A DNA stretch of 59,600 nucleotides from NCBI GenBank assembly GCA_020849765.1, contig JADLAY010000008.1, positions 1 through 59,600 on the forward strand, given 5' to 3'. The notes below the pieces were generated by a model that saw only the letters and a list, made by a program, of their open reading frames with translations, was not told the DNA's origin and made no database searches. The DNA comes from Anaerolineae bacterium (GTDB taxonomy: Bacteria; Chloroflexota; Anaerolineae; Aggregatilineales; Phototrophicaceae). How positions within the stretch are numbered: the stretch's first letter is position 1; each line of letters opens with the position of its first letter. This document shows, in pieces, positions 43,760-52,308 of the stretch. Both the position numbers and the translations under genes were made by a program.

Positions 43760-44506
43760 ATGTTGATTGGAAGTACACGCAAAATCGGTCTGTTGGCGCT
43801 GGCGGCGCTGGTGCTGGCGGTCGGTTTTAACACTTTTGGCATGCGCACTCAGGCGCAGGAGACAGACAGCGTGAGTGACCATACGATCACGGTCAGCGGC
43901 GTTGGCGAAGTTTACGGCACGCCGGATACGGTTTACATCAGCCTGGGCGTCGACCAGACCAGCCCATCGGTGACGGAAGCGGTGACCGGCGCGCGCGCGA
44001 CGCTGGCGAACATCATCTCGGCGCTGGAAGGCGCGGGCGTCAACCGCGACGACATCCAAACGTCGAACTTCAATGTCTTCCCTGAAGATCGGTTCGACTC
44101 GGCCTCCGGCCAGCCGACCGGTGAGCGCACCTATCATGCGGTGCTCGGCGTCAACGTGATCGTGCGCACGGTCGATAACGCGGGTGAAATCATCACCACG
44201 GCGCTCGACGCGGGCGCGAACAGCATCAATGGGCTGAGCTTCGGCATCGCCGATACGACCGAACTGGAGGCGCAGGCGCGTCAGGCGGCGGTCGCCGATG
44301 CCAAGGCGCGCGCGGATCAGCTCGCTGAGGCGTTCGGTGTCTCGGTCGGCAACGTGGTCGCCATCAGTGAAGGCATCAGCGGCGGCAGCAGCCCGGTGCC
44401 GGTCATGCGCGATATGGCGGTCGGCATGGGCGGGGCGTCCAATATCGTGCCGGGCCAGTTGAGCGTCCGCGTTCAGGTCAACGCGAGCTTCGACATCGGC
44501 AGCTAA
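43760..44506 (+). CDS. SIMPL-domain (DUF541) secreted protein
   Basis: A 248-residue precursor with a signal peptide (residues 1-33, ending Gln-Ala before Gln-Glu). The mature region matches the SIMPL/DUF541 family: 'ITVSGVGEVYGTPDTVYISLGVDQTSPSVTEAV', 'GVNRDDIQTSNFNVFP', 'ALDAGANSINGLSFGIADT' and 'ARQAAVADAKARADQLAEAFG'. Related proteins are periplasmic or outer-membrane and linked to oxidative stress, but without a defined reaction. AGGAGAGG precedes ATG 43760. A GC hairpin follows the stop. Confidence 0.88.
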   Translation: MLIGSTRKIGLLALAALVLAVGFNTFGMRTQAQETDSVSDHTITVSGVGEVYGTPDTVYISLGVDQTSPSVTEAVTGARATLANIISALEGAGVNRDDIQTSNFNVFPEDRFDSASGQPTGERTYHAVLGVNVIVRTVDNAGEIITTALDAGANSINGLSFGIADTTELEAQARQAAVADAKARADQLAEAFGVSVGNVVAISEGISGGSSPVPVMRDMAVGMGGASNIVPGQLSVRVQVNASFDIGS

Positions 44507-44519
44507 GCCAGTGAAAGCG

Positions 44520-44549
44520 GCGGCGCGGGAGTGATTGACCCCGCGCCGC
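44520..44549 (+). terminator. GC-rich hairpin after the SIMPL gene
   Basis: GCGGCGCGGG (44520-44529) pairs with CCCGCGCCGC (44540-44549), with a 10-nt loop. Only 'TCTAG' follows, so termination strength is uncertain. Confidence 0.55.
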
Positions 44550-44686
44550 TCTAGTCCCCCGTCCATGAGCATTGGATGAGATGCGCGCCAGAAAAGTGTA
44601 CGAACGCATACCCATCCTTGCCGACGGTGTTACAATGAAACCTGCTTAAAAAGCGCGTTATGTTTCACCAACGAAGGAGCAATCGT

Positions 44687-45295
44687 ATGGCGCACACTTT
44701 GCCTGATCTACCTTACGCTAAGGATGCCCTCGAGCCCAACATTGACGCGATGACGATGGAAATTCACCACGATCGTCACCACGCTGCATACGTCAACAAC
44801 CTGAACGCGGCGCTGGCCAAACACCCGGAACTGGAAGGGAAAGCCCTCGACGATCTGCTGAAAGATCTCGCCAGCGTACCGGAAGACATTCGCACGGCAG
44901 TGCGCAATAACGGCGGCGGACACTGGAATCACACACTGTTCTGGCAGGTGATGTCGCCCAATGGCGGCGGCGCCCCGACCGGCGCCCTGGCCGAGGCCAT
45001 CAACACGGCCTTCGGCAGCTTCGACGAATTCAAGGCGGCATTCAAGGCGGCTGCGGCAGGCCGTTTTGGCTCTGGCTGGGCCTGGCTGGTCGTCGCGCCG
45101 GATGGCTCGGTGAGCATCACCAGCACGCCGAATCAGGATACGCCGGTGATGGAAGGCAAGACTGCCATCCTCGGCCTGGACGTATGGGAACACGCCTACT
45201 ATCTCCAGTATCAGAACAAGCGCCCGGACTACATTGATGCGTGGTGGAACGTCGTCAATTGGGCCGAGGTCGCCAAGCGTTACGACTCGCGTTAA
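44687..45295 (+). CDS. sodA: Fe/Mn superoxide dismutase
   Basis: Converts superoxide to oxygen and hydrogen peroxide. The 202-residue protein has the start '[38 protein letters not shown]' with metal ligand His26, '[18 protein letters not shown]' with the second His (about residue 80), and '[23 protein letters not shown]' with Asp and His ligands. '[10 protein letters not shown]' with Gly-Gly favours Mn or cambialistic use, though residue pattern alone cannot decide. No signal peptide: cytosolic. AAGGAG lies 8 nt before ATG 44687. A clear terminator follows; monocistronic. Confidence 0.95.
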   Translation: MAHTLPDLPYAKDALEPNIDAMTMEIHHDRHHAAYVNNLNAALAKHPELEGKALDDLLKDLASVPEDIRTAVRNNGGGHWNHTLFWQVMSPNGGGAPTGALAEAINTAFGSFDEFKAAFKAAAAGRFGSGWAWLVVAPDGSVSITSTPNQDTPVMEGKTAILGLDVWEHAYYLQYQNKRPDYIDAWWNVVNWAEVAKRYDSR

Positions 45296-45318
45296 GCATT
45301 AACGCTCACGTGGCATAC

Positions 45319-45354
45319 AAAAAGGCGCAAAATCTTACGATCTGCGCCTTTTTT
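45319..45354 (+). terminator. Rho-independent terminator after sodA
   Basis: AAAAAGGCGCA (45319-45329) pairs with TGCGCCTTTTTT (45343-45354), with a 13-nt loop. The A-run on one side and the T-run on the other make it bidirectional in form. Confidence 0.88.
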
Positions 45355-45511
45355 ATTGCGAAGACGGCACTGTTACTCATCCAATCTGTACGAAATTTAG
45401 ACTTCTTAACATGATAAATAGAAAATAAGGATATAATGAAGCCTGTATAGATAAACACTTTTATGTTGCGGCAGACGCAATTCACGCATTGAATACACGG
45501 TGGCTGACTTC

Positions 45512-46627
45512 ATGGCAAAACTTCACCTCGATCATCCGACAGCACCTCCCCAATGGGCGCCGTCGACGATCCCCCTGGAAAGGCTCACGATCTCGGATGG
45601 TCTGAGGCTCCTCCATCATTTGACTGCCCCGGCAGTTCTGATCAATGGGGAACACAAAGTCATTGATGCCAACCACGCCGCCGAAGACCTGCTCGACCTG
45701 AAAGATATCAGCCTGATCGACGAAGTTGTTCAACAAGCCGAAGGTGAAAAACTAAGCAAGGGCGCGAAGGCGCTGTTATTTGTCGACTCAATGGCGGAAC
45801 TGACGGTTGGCGCCCCGGACGAAGATGCCCGTTATTTCGAACTGAGCATTGCTTACATCGACCAGCGTGATGGCTCGCGCGTGGTGCTGTTCCAGGATAT
45901 TTCGCAGCGCAAGCAGGCGGATCAGGCGCGCGACATGCTGATCGACTCGCTCGAGTCGTATGCCTCGACGGTAGCCCATGACTTCAAGGCGCCGCTGGGC
46001 ACGCTGCTCGGTTTTGCCGCGCTGCTGGAGATGGACTCGCCGCACCTGACCGACGAACAGCGTTATTACATCCGCATCATTCAGATGACCAGCAACAAGA
46101 TGTCGAAGATGATCGACGACATCCTGCTGGCGGCGACCGTGCACAGCCTGGATCAGGTGCCGCGCGAGACGATCGACATTCTGGCGATCATCCGCCAGGT
46201 GGTCGAGCGGCTGAACGGGATGATCAAGGAGTTCGACGCCGACATCGAGATCGTGACCGAGCTGCCGCTGGCCTTCGGTTATGCGCCGTGGGTGGAAGAA
46301 ATCCTGGCGAACTACATCAGCAACGGAATCAAGTACGGCGGTGCGCCGCCGAGCGTCCAGATCGGCGCGGATGTGGAAGGCGATCAGATTCGCTACTGGG
46401 TGCGCGATAACGGCGTCGGCCTGTCGCCGGAGAATCGGGCCGTGCTGTTCAAGCAGACGGCGCGCTTTGATACACATCGCCGCGGGCACGGCCTGGGCCT
46501 GACGATTGTCCGCCGGATTGTCGAGCGGCTGGGTGGCCAGGTGGGCGTCGAGAGCGAATTGGGCCACGGCAGCCTGTTTTACTTCACGCTTCCGCGCGCG
46601 CAGGTGGCCTTGCCCAAGGGGCGCTAG
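45512..46627 (+). CDS. PAS-domain histidine kinase
   Basis: A roughly 371-residue soluble kinase: PAS-like domain (about residues 30-130, 'LINGEHKVIDANHAAEDLLDL', 'SRVVLFQDISQRKQ'), HisKA-like box 'STVAHDFKAPLGTLLGFAALLEMD' with the phosphoacceptor His (about 150), and HATPase_c with 'ILANYISNGIKYGG', 'DNGVGLSPE' and 'RGHGLGLTIVRRIVERLGG'. ATG 45512 is chosen; GTG 45500 in the same frame is possible. Upstream is AT-rich with TATAAT near 45433. No response regulator adjoins. The His-Asp-Phe-Lys-Ala-Pro box is a variant of His-Glu-Leu-Arg-Thr-Pro. Confidence 0.87.
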   Translation: MAKLHLDHPTAPPQWAPSTIPLERLTISDGLRLLHHLTAPAVLINGEHKVIDANHAAEDLLDLKDISLIDEVVQQAEGEKLSKGAKALLFVDSMAELTVGAPDEDARYFELSIAYIDQRDGSRVVLFQDISQRKQADQARDMLIDSLESYASTVAHDFKAPLGTLLGFAALLEMDSPHLTDEQRYYIRIIQMTSNKMSKMIDDILLAATVHSLDQVPRETIDILAIIRQVVERLNGMIKEFDADIEIVTELPLAFGYAPWVEEILANYISNGIKYGGAPPSVQIGADVEGDQIRYWVRDNGVGLSPENRAVLFKQTARFDTHRRGHGLGLTIVRRIVERLGGQVGVESELGHGSLFYFTLPRAQVALPKGR

Positions 46628-46876
46628 GACACGCACGCAGCAGAGACGGTTTCTCGAGAAGATTCAGCGGGGTCGGCAACGGCCCCGTTTGCGTTTGGAA
46701 TCTAGGTGTGAAACGTTGTGCACGGGCGCCCGCCGATGGGCTAACCCTTCGGCTAGTCCAAACCAAGCGCTCTGAAAACGAGATCTGAAAGAAGCGCGTG
46801 ACGCAAAATAAACGTGACTTTGTCACGAGTCGCCCACTACACAGCACTCGTTACTCATCACGCATCACTCCTTAAG

Positions 46877-47869
46877 TCACTCCTCGCCCCCCACCATCCC
46901 CAGCAGGCGCATTTCGTGGGTAAGGGTCTGGCGCAGGCCGGCTTCGAGCGGGCGTGGGTCGTAACCGAGTTCGCGGCGAGCTTTGGCATTGCTGCCGGTG
47001 TAGGTCGCGTTGATGCTGCGCAGGGTATCGCTGGACATCGTCTCCGGTACAGGTACGATCTTTTCGACGGCACTCATGATGGCGGTCACGATTGAGAGCG
47101 GGAGCGCGCCGACGCGCATGCCGGAGACAGGCACGCCAGTCGCTCTTTCAGCGACAACCAGCGCATCGGCCATCGACTTGACTTCCCCGCCGATGATGTA
47201 CGTTTCGCCGGGCACACCCTTGTCCATAGCCAGGATGTGGCCCTCGACGATGTCGTCGACGTGTGCCCAGGTGTAGGCGGCGACGGTCGAGACGACGGGC
47301 AGCTTGCGCTGGAGATACATCAGGAAGGACTGGCGCATGATACTGGTGTCGCCAGGGCCATAAACCAGGCCCGGCTGCACGATCACGAGCGGCAGGCCGT
47401 CGCGCATCATCGGCAGAGCGACCTCGAAGTGCGCCAGTGATTTCGTGCGGTCGTACTCGATTTCGAACGTGCGTGGCTGCGGCGCGGACTCATCGACGAT
47501 GGCGCCGTGCGTGTCGCCGTAGATCGCCAGCGTGCTGGTATAGACGCCTTTGGGGATGGCGAGATCGCGCATGACTTCAAGGACGTTGCGCGTGCCGTTG
47601 ACGTTGATGTCGTAGGCCATGCTCTTATCGCGCGCGCCAACCTTGTACCAACCGGCGACGTGAAAGAGGCCATCGACGCCCGTCATCGGCCCGCGCAGGC
47701 TGTTCTTATCGGTGATGTCGCCCTGGTGGATTTCGACGCCCAGCGCCGCCAGATCGCCGGCCTTGCCCGGACTGCGCGCGACCGTAACGACCTGATGACC
47801 ACGCTTGATCAGTTCGCGTGCCAGGCCACCGCCGATAAACCCCGTCGCCCCGGTCACCAGATAACGCAT
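46877..47869 (-). CDS. NAD-dependent epimerase/dehydratase (extended SDR)
   Basis: A 330-residue extended short-chain dehydrogenase. The start 'YLVTGATGFIGGGLARELIKRGHQVV' has the Gly-x-x-Gly-x-x-Gly nucleotide motif, 'GVYTSTLAIYGDT' provides the catalytic Ser/Thr, and 'EYDRTKSLAHFE' provides Tyr-x-x-x-Lys. 'VDGLFHVAGWYKVG' matches dihydroflavonol-reductase/hopanoid HpnA-type relatives, so a sugar-nucleotide or terpenoid/steroid substrate is possible. AGGAGG lies 7 nt before ATG 47869. Monocistronic. Confidence 0.88.
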   Translation of the reverse strand: MRYLVTGATGFIGGGLARELIKRGHQVVTVARSPGKAGDLAALGVEIHQGDITDKNSLRGPMTGVDGLFHVAGWYKVGARDKSMAYDINVNGTRNVLEVMRDLAIPKGVYTSTLAIYGDTHGAIVDESAPQPRTFEIEYDRTKSLAHFEVALPMMRDGLPLVIVQPGLVYGPGDTSIMRQSFLMYLQRKLPVVSTVAAYTWAHVDDIVEGHILAMDKGVPGETYIIGGEVKSMADALVVAERATGVPVSGMRVGALPLSIVTAIMSAVEKIVPVPETMSSDTLRSINATYTGSNAKARRELGYDPRPLEAGLRQTLTHEMRLLGMVGGEE

Positions 47870-47976
47870 GTGCAGTCCTCCTGATCGATGCATCCCGTCT
47901 ACAATACATTTCAAATTAGCTTACGTTCAAACGTGGATCGCGTGCATAGAGAGAATCATGAGCAAGTGGGAAGGCG

Positions 47977-48020
47977 CCCTCACCCTAAATCCCTCTCCCG
48001 TAGGAGAGGGACTTTCAGAA
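47977..48020. repeat. 'CCCTCACCCTAAATCCCTCTCCC' palindromic repeat
   Basis: CCCTCTCCC-gta-GGAGAGGGA forms the hairpin part, preceded by CCTCACCCTAAAT. Near-identical units occur at about 11455-11495 and 53468-53510, and inverted at about 18754-18812. Confidence 0.75.
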
Positions 48021-48166
48021 GCGATTCGTGGCGTGCGTTCCCCGCTGGTAGCGATAAGGCAGCAGTGCAGGCAGGGTTTCGGCGGGTGCAACCCTAGATG
48101 GTTGATTCGCGTAAGGATAGGTAGACTATTCAGACGACAATTAGTGCGCAATCGAGATCATTGGCG

Positions 48167-48547
48167 ATGGACGACCCGGAATATCAGCGCGCCAGGCGGC
48201 GCGTCACACGAAGACTGTGGTTACAAGCGAGCTTCTATTTCGACCTGGCATTCTTTGTGCTGGTCATGCTCGCGATTCTCACGGACACGAAGAGCACCGG
48301 CGATAACCTCATCGGGGCGGCTGTCTTCACCGTGTTGTGGGGCGCCATCTTAGTGGGACACAGCCATCTCGCTTTCAACTGGTTAGGCGGCGTGATCGAC
48401 CGGGCCACGCGCAAGGAGATGGAACGCTCGTGGTCGGACGAAAAACCCAAGCGTCACGACCTGGCGTTGAGTGATGACGGCGAACTCGTCGAAATTACAG
48501 CAGACGACGAGGCGGACGACATGTCCACCCGCAGCCGGCAACGCTGA
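48167..48547 (+). CDS. 2TM-domain small membrane protein
   Basis: A 126-residue protein: basic N-terminus ('RARRRVTRRLWLQ'), two predicted membrane helices (about residues 20-40 and 52-75), then 'GGVIDRATRKEMERSW' and an acidic tail. The helix hairpin with flanking 'ARRRV' resembles the 2TM domain family, often appended to regulators; here it is alone. Start ATG 48167 (TTG 48161 possible), with a weak ribosome site. It converges with the next gene, stop to stop, with no gap. Confidence 0.65.
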   Translation: MDDPEYQRARRRVTRRLWLQASFYFDLAFFVLVMLAILTDTKSTGDNLIGAAVFTVLWGAILVGHSHLAFNWLGGVIDRATRKEMERSWSDEKPKRHDLALSDDGELVEITADDEADDMSTRSRQR

Positions 48548-48796
48548 TCAGGTCAGCAGCCGCTTGAGATAGACGTAGACGCGCGAGCCTTGCGCGATAA
48601 TCCCGGCGATTTCCCAACCTTCGGCACCCAGCTCATTCAACTCGGCCTCGGTCGGCGGTGACTCCCGCTTGTCGAGGTCGCGCGTGAGCAGCTTGTAGCG
48701 CCAGACGACCGGCTCTTTTTGATACACGATTGGCGTCTCGACCTGTTCAGCGGACGCGTGTTCGGGCGAGTAGGGAACGTGGAAATGCGCTTTCAT
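48548..48796 (-). CDS. DUF4177-like small protein
   Basis: An 82-residue soluble protein. 'VVWRYKLLTRDL' and 'TEAELNELGAEGWEIAGIIAQGSRVYVYLKR' match the DUF4177 layout (a Tyr-Lys strand, then Leu-Asn-x-Leu-Gly-x-x-Gly-Trp-Glu). Function unknown. It is divergent from the fumarase gene, with 132 bp between starts. Confidence 0.7.
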   Translation of the reverse strand: MKAHFHVPYSPEHASAEQVETPIVYQKEPVVWRYKLLTRDLDKRESPPTEAELNELGAEGWEIAGIIAQGSRVYVYLKRLLT

Positions 48797-48928
48797 CGCT
48801 GCCTCCAGAGTGCAGGCATGACAATCATCTCTATTCTACATCCCAACCATCAGATATTCGTATTCCCTCTCGCCCAAACGCGGTATGATTGCGAGAATGA
48901 TATTTTCAAGAGTACGGAGCACTCTATT

Positions 48929-50347
48929 ATGTCTGAATATCGCATCGAAAAAGACTCGCTTGGCGAGGTGCGCGTGCCTGTGAATGCCTATTATGGCGCG
49001 CAGACCCAGCGTGCGGTCGATAACTTCCCCATCAGCGGCATGAAGCCGTATCCCGCCTTCGTCTGGGCGCAGGTGATGGTCAAGCGAGCGGCGGCGGAGG
49101 TCAACCTCGACCTCGGCCTGCTGGACGAGAAGATGGCGCGGGCCATCATGCAGGCGTCCGATGAAATCCTGGCCGGGCAGCACCTGGAACACTTCGTGGT
49201 CGATCCGTTCCAGGCGGGCGCGGGCACCAGCCACAACATGAACGCCAACGAAGTCATCGCCAACCGTGCCAACGAGATCCTGGGCTTCCCGCTCGTCACG
49301 GCTGAGAAGAAGCCGGTCAGCCCGAACGATCACGTCAACATGGCGCAGAGCACCAACGACACGATCCCGACCGCGATCCGGCTGGGCGCGCTGTGGCGGC
49401 TGGACGAGTTGTGCGCAGCGCTCCAGGGCCTGGCCGACGCCTTCAACGACAAGGCGAAGGAATGGGACAGCGTGGTCAAGACCGGCCGCACGCATCTGCA
49501 GGATGCGGTGCCCGTGCGGTTGGGGCAGGAAGTCGGCGCCTGGGCCAAGGCGATCGAACGCGACATCGAGAAGATCAAGTTCGCGGCGGAAGGCCTGCGT
49601 CGCCTCGGCATTGGCGGCACGGCGACCGGCAGCGCGCTGAATGCGCACCCGGAATATCACAGCCGCATGGTCAAGAAGCTGAGCCAATTGATCGGCCAGC
49701 CGCTCTACGAGAGCGACAACCTGTTCGAGTCGATGCAGTCGATGCAGGACGCGGTCTTCTTCAGCAGCGCCATCCGCACCGCGGCGCAGGATTTGATCCG
49801 CATCGCCAACGACATCCGCATGCTGTCCAGCGGTCCGACGACGGGCCTGGACGAAATCCGGTTGCCCGCTGTGCAGCCCGGCTCGTCGATCATGCCGGGC
49901 AAGGTCAACCCGGTGCTGGCCGAGATGCTCGACATGGCGATGTTCCACATCATCGGCAACGACACGTGCGTGTTGATGGCCGGTCAGGCCGGGCAGCTTG
50001 AGCTGAACGTGATGATGCCGATCATCGCCCACAACCTGTTCGAGATGCAGCAGGTCATGATCGGCGCGGTCAACGCCGCCACGACGCGTATGGTCGCCGG
50101 CATGACCGCCAACCCGGAGAAGGCGACCGGCTGGCTGGCGAAGAACCCGATCCTGGTGACGGCGCTCAACCCGATCATCGGCTACCTGAATGGCGCGGAA
50201 GTCGCCAAGCAGTCGCTCAAGGAGAACCGCCCAATCGCCGACATCGTGGTCGAGCGCGGGCTGATGACGCGCGAGGAAGTCGAGAAGGCGCTCGATGCGC
50301 GCGCGATGACCGAAGGCGGCATCCAGGGCATTTCCGGCGGCGGCTAG
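48929..50347 (+). CDS. fumC: Fumarate hydratase class II
   Basis: Interconverts fumarate and malate in the TCA cycle. The 472-residue protein carries 'GAGTSHNMNANEVIANRA' (about residues 96-113), 'KPVSPNDHVNMAQSTNDTIPTA', 'KTGRTHLQDAVPVRLGQE' with the catalytic-region His, and the signature 'GSSIMPGKVNP' (about 314-324). The Gly in Met-Pro-Gly-Lys fits fumarase; aspartate ammonia-lyases usually have Met-Pro-Ala-Lys. ATG 48929 begins the family start; the longer frame from 48719 has no support. Monocistronic. Confidence 0.92.
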   Translation: MSEYRIEKDSLGEVRVPVNAYYGAQTQRAVDNFPISGMKPYPAFVWAQVMVKRAAAEVNLDLGLLDEKMARAIMQASDEILAGQHLEHFVVDPFQAGAGTSHNMNANEVIANRANEILGFPLVTAEKKPVSPNDHVNMAQSTNDTIPTAIRLGALWRLDELCAALQGLADAFNDKAKEWDSVVKTGRTHLQDAVPVRLGQEVGAWAKAIERDIEKIKFAAEGLRRLGIGGTATGSALNAHPEYHSRMVKKLSQLIGQPLYESDNLFESMQSMQDAVFFSSAIRTAAQDLIRIANDIRMLSSGPTTGLDEIRLPAVQPGSSIMPGKVNPVLAEMLDMAMFHIIGNDTCVLMAGQAGQLELNVMMPIIAHNLFEMQQVMIGAVNAATTRMVAGMTANPEKATGWLAKNPILVTALNPIIGYLNGAEVAKQSLKENRPIADIVVERGLMTREEVEKALDARAMTEGGIQGISGGG

Positions 50348-50696
50348 CTGTTGGGCATTGGCTGTTGGCGATTAGCTTTTAGCCAGTTGTGGATAGTTCC
50401 CAGGGCGAGGCAGATGCGCCGCAGGCTCGAAGCCTGCGGCTGACGGAGCAAAGCCTGCTGAAGCAGGCTACCGGAAAATTCCGGCGCTGGCACGCCCTTT
50501 CGACCTGACGAACATCCAATAGACCGCTCTGATCGCCAACTGGCGAATAAGCGTACGTGTATTTCATGGGCGAGGCAGCAGTCTCGCCCTTTCGATTCTT
50601 TCGACTTGGGACGTTATCGCGCGCGAAATAGAACGAAATCGCACGAATAGACGTATAAAGGATATGTCCGCGAAATAGCCATGCGAAAGGGCCGCG
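50348..50696. repeat. Intergenic stretch with heptads, twin-hairpin repeat and a palindrome
   Basis: 50350-50385 is a heptad tract (ttgggca, ttggctg, ttggcga, ttagctt, ttagcca). GCCGCAGGCT-cga-AGCCTGCGGC (50418-50440) plus AGCCTGCT-ga-AGCAGGCT (50452-50469) is copy 2 of the twin-hairpin element. 'GGGCGAG...CTCGCCC' follows at about 50570-50588. The rest is AT-richer and may hold the promoter of the next gene. Confidence 0.75.
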
Positions 50697-50996
50697 ATGC
50701 GCACCTTCATCATCACACTGACCACCGGTGAAGCCTGGATTCCGGGCAGGGCGAGCCACGAGCAGCCGCTGTGGGATGAGCACGCCGCCTACATCGACCT
50801 GCTGTACGCCTTCGGCCACATTGTGCGCGGCGGCCCGGAGATCGGTCACACCGGGCTGCAGCTGATCGTGCAGGCGCACAGCGCCGAAGCGGTCGTTGAT
50901 CTACTGCTGGACGATCCCTGGCTGCGCGCGGGACTGCTGCAGCCGCCGGTGATCAAAGAGTCGTCGGCGATCCTCAGCGTGCCCAGCGCGATTTGA
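50697..50996 (+). CDS. YCII-like small protein
   Basis: A 99-residue soluble protein. 'WIPGRASHEQPLWDEHAAYIDLLYAFGHIVRGGPEIG' followed by 'LQLIVQAHSAEAVVDLLLDDPWLRAGLLQ' has the YCII ferredoxin-like layout (strand, helix with His, 'A.A..ll..DPw...gl'). Relatives include dehydrochlorinase-like enzymes; the function here is unknown. AAAGG precedes ATG 50697. It lies just upstream of the toxin-antitoxin pair. Confidence 0.7.
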   Translation: MRTFIITLTTGEAWIPGRASHEQPLWDEHAAYIDLLYAFGHIVRGGPEIGHTGLQLIVQAHSAEAVVDLLLDDPWLRAGLLQPPVIKESSAILSVPSAI

Positions 50997-51051
50997 GCCT
51001 TCTGAGAAGGTATAATGGATCGACAGCAGGACATTGACAAGGATAAATGCC

Positions 51052-51384
51052 ATGGTCGCGTTGCAATTGAATGCGCGCTATGACCCGGACAAAGATGAGT
51101 TAGAGGTCGTGTTGCCGGCCAATTTCACGCCTGGCAAAGTGACAATCAGGCACAGTGATGAGCCGGAAGCCGAGGCCTCCTATCCACGCGAAGACATGGC
51201 CTGGACCGATGAGGAGTGGGCGCGCATTCAGACCCTCCTGCAACCTGCATCACCCAAGACTGGCGCCGAAATCGCTGCGCAGATCCGCGAGCAGGGTGGC
51301 GGTTGGGAAAACAAAGGTATCACGGATACCCTGGCCTGGCTGGATGAGCAGAAGCGCCGTCGTCGCGAGCGACGGAAATGGTGA
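51052..51384 (+). CDS. Antitoxin of a VapBC-type module
   Basis: A 110-residue protein. The N-terminus is strand-like ('VALQLNARYDPDKDELEVVLPANFTPGKVTI'), the middle 'MAWTDEEWARIQTLLQP' and 'KTGAEIAAQIREQGGGWENKGITDTLAWLDEQKRRRRERRKW' is a helical segment of the kind that wraps PIN toxins. The family is not firmly recognised; the call rests on the 7-bp overlap with a PIN-domain gene. ATG 51052 has AAGGAT 8 nt upstream. TATAAT at 51011-51016 is a candidate -10 for the pair. Confidence 0.75.
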   Translation: MVALQLNARYDPDKDELEVVLPANFTPGKVTIRHSDEPEAEASYPREDMAWTDEEWARIQTLLQPASPKTGAEIAAQIREQGGGWENKGITDTLAWLDEQKRRRRERRKW

Positions 51385-51755
51385 ACGCGCTCCTCGATAC
51401 GTCGATATTGGTTGATTTGCTACGAGGCTATCCGTCTGCGGTCAATTGGATCGCGACTCAATCCGATCTCGGCGTTTCCGAGATCGTCGCCTACGAATTG
51501 ATCGAAGGCGCCGACAACAGGCGTGAACTCGAACGAGCGTTGGTGCAATTTGGGCACTTCGAACTGGTCGAGCATCCGGCGAGCGATCTTCAGTGGGCCA
51601 GGCAGCAACTAACACAGTATTGGCTCAGTCATCACATTGATGCGTTTGACTGTTTGATCGCGGCCCTGGCATACAGGCTGCAACTCCCTTTGTACACGAT
51701 TAATATCCCGGACTTCACGCCACTGATCGGCAGTTTGGCGACTCGTCCCTATTGA
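51378..51755 (+). CDS. PIN-domain ribonuclease toxin, VapC type
   Basis: A 125-residue PIN protein. Acidic active-site residues are visible: Asp in 'ALLDTSILVDLLRG', Glu in 'EIVAYELIEGAD', Asp in 'HIDAFDCLIAALA' and Asp in 'LYTINIPDFTPL'. VapC toxins cut RNA, commonly tRNA, when not bound by antitoxin. The gene overlaps the antitoxin gene by 7 bp. Directly after its stop begins a 120-bp DNA unit that is repeated 192 bp further on. Confidence 0.88.
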   Translation: MVNALLDTSILVDLLRGYPSAVNWIATQSDLGVSEIVAYELIEGADNRRELERALVQFGHFELVEHPASDLQWARQQLTQYWLSHHIDAFDCLIAALAYRLQLPLYTINIPDFTPLIGSLATRPY

Positions 51756-51757
51756 AG

Positions 51758-52070
51758 CCCGCCGGGGAAACACCTGTGCGAGGCATGACGCGCCACGGAA
51801 GACAGCGGCGCTCAATCCACCCTGGCGGACACCCCCACAACCTCAATAGCTTCATTCGGGCGATTGCTTGACAAGCGGCAGACAGCCGCCGGGGGCTGAA
51901 GCCACCCGGCTAACCGTTCCGGCGGGAAGCGGGTTGGCACCCGCTCTAACCCGCCGGGGAAACACCTGCGCGAGGCGTGACGCGCCACGGAAGACAGCGG
52001 CGCTAAGTCCACCCTGGCAGACACCCCCACAGCCCCAAATAGCTTCATTCGGGCGAATGCTTGACAAGCG
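51758..52070. repeat. Two direct copies of a 120-bp element
   Basis: Copy 1 is 51758-51877 and copy 2 is 51950-52070; they differ at roughly ten positions and share the start CCCGCCGGGGAAACACCT and the end GCTTGACAAGCG. Between them is a 72-bp spacer with 'GCCGCCGGGGGC' and 'GCGGGTTGGCACCCGC' hairpins. Copy 1 abuts the VapC stop codon, and the end of copy 2 supplies the -35 of the promoter for the sugar-importer operon. Confidence 0.85.
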
Positions 52071-52089
52071 ATCGGGCGTTTGTTATACA
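52061..52089 (+). promoter_or_regulatory. Near-consensus sigma70-type promoter of the sugar-importer operon
   Basis: TTGACA at 52061-52066, a 17-bp spacer, and TATACA at 52084-52089. Transcription would start near 52096. This leaves a leader of about 210 nt before the binding-protein gene, with an intrinsic terminator inside. Confidence 0.75.
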
Positions 52090-52140
52090 TTGCCCGACTG
52101 TCCAGACAAACGGCGTGCAATTGTGCTCCATCGTCATCTC

Positions 52141-52203
52141 ATGTGCATGTGTTGTTGTCGTGCCACTGACCCACAGGTCCAGGGGGTGATGATCTGCTGC
52201 TAG
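52141..52203 (+). CDS. Candidate cysteine-rich leader peptide (20 codons)
   Basis: ATG 52141 to TAG 52201 encodes 20 residues with six Cys: the start reads Met-Cys-Met-Cys-Cys-Cys-Arg and the end Ile-Cys-Cys-stop. It lies about 45 nt inside the predicted transcript and about 50 nt before an intrinsic terminator, the geometry of a leader-peptide attenuator. Against it: no Shine-Dalgarno sequence is visible before either ATG (52141 or 52147), and T/G-rich DNA can give Cys codons by chance. Cys-rich leader ORFs are known attenuators in mycobacteria. Treat as a hypothesis. Confidence 0.35.
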   Translation: MCMCCCRATDPQVQGVMICC

Positions 52204-52252
52204 GCGCCGAGCGCACACGGCCGTCGTGTCAAGACAGATCGAGAGCGTCGCG

Positions 52253-52274
52253 AACCCCCATCCGGGGGTTTTTT
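52253..52274 (+). terminator. Intrinsic terminator inside the leader (candidate attenuator)
   Basis: AACCCCC (52253-52259), loop ATCC, GGGGGTT (52264-52270) and TTTT make a strong G/C stem followed by six T in total. It is 35 nt before the start codon of the binding-protein gene and downstream of the promoter, so readthrough must be regulated or partial. GGGGGT at 52182-52187 can pair with ACCCCC at 52254-52259 and would then prevent the terminator. Confidence 0.8.
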
Positions 52275-52308
52275 GTTTCTCATTTATGCAAGGGGAGGAG
52301 TCTCTTTC

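Noticed and set aside
51868..52203. 111-codon open frame across the repeat and leader
   Set aside because: Most of it lies upstream of the promoter and reads the duplicated DNA; only its last 20 codons, from ATG 52141, are considered as a leader ORF.
52096..52252. Known riboswitch (cobalamin, TPP, SAM, purine) in the sugar-operon leader
   Set aside because: None of the conserved core words of these classes is recognisable; the leader-ORF explanation fits better but is unproven.
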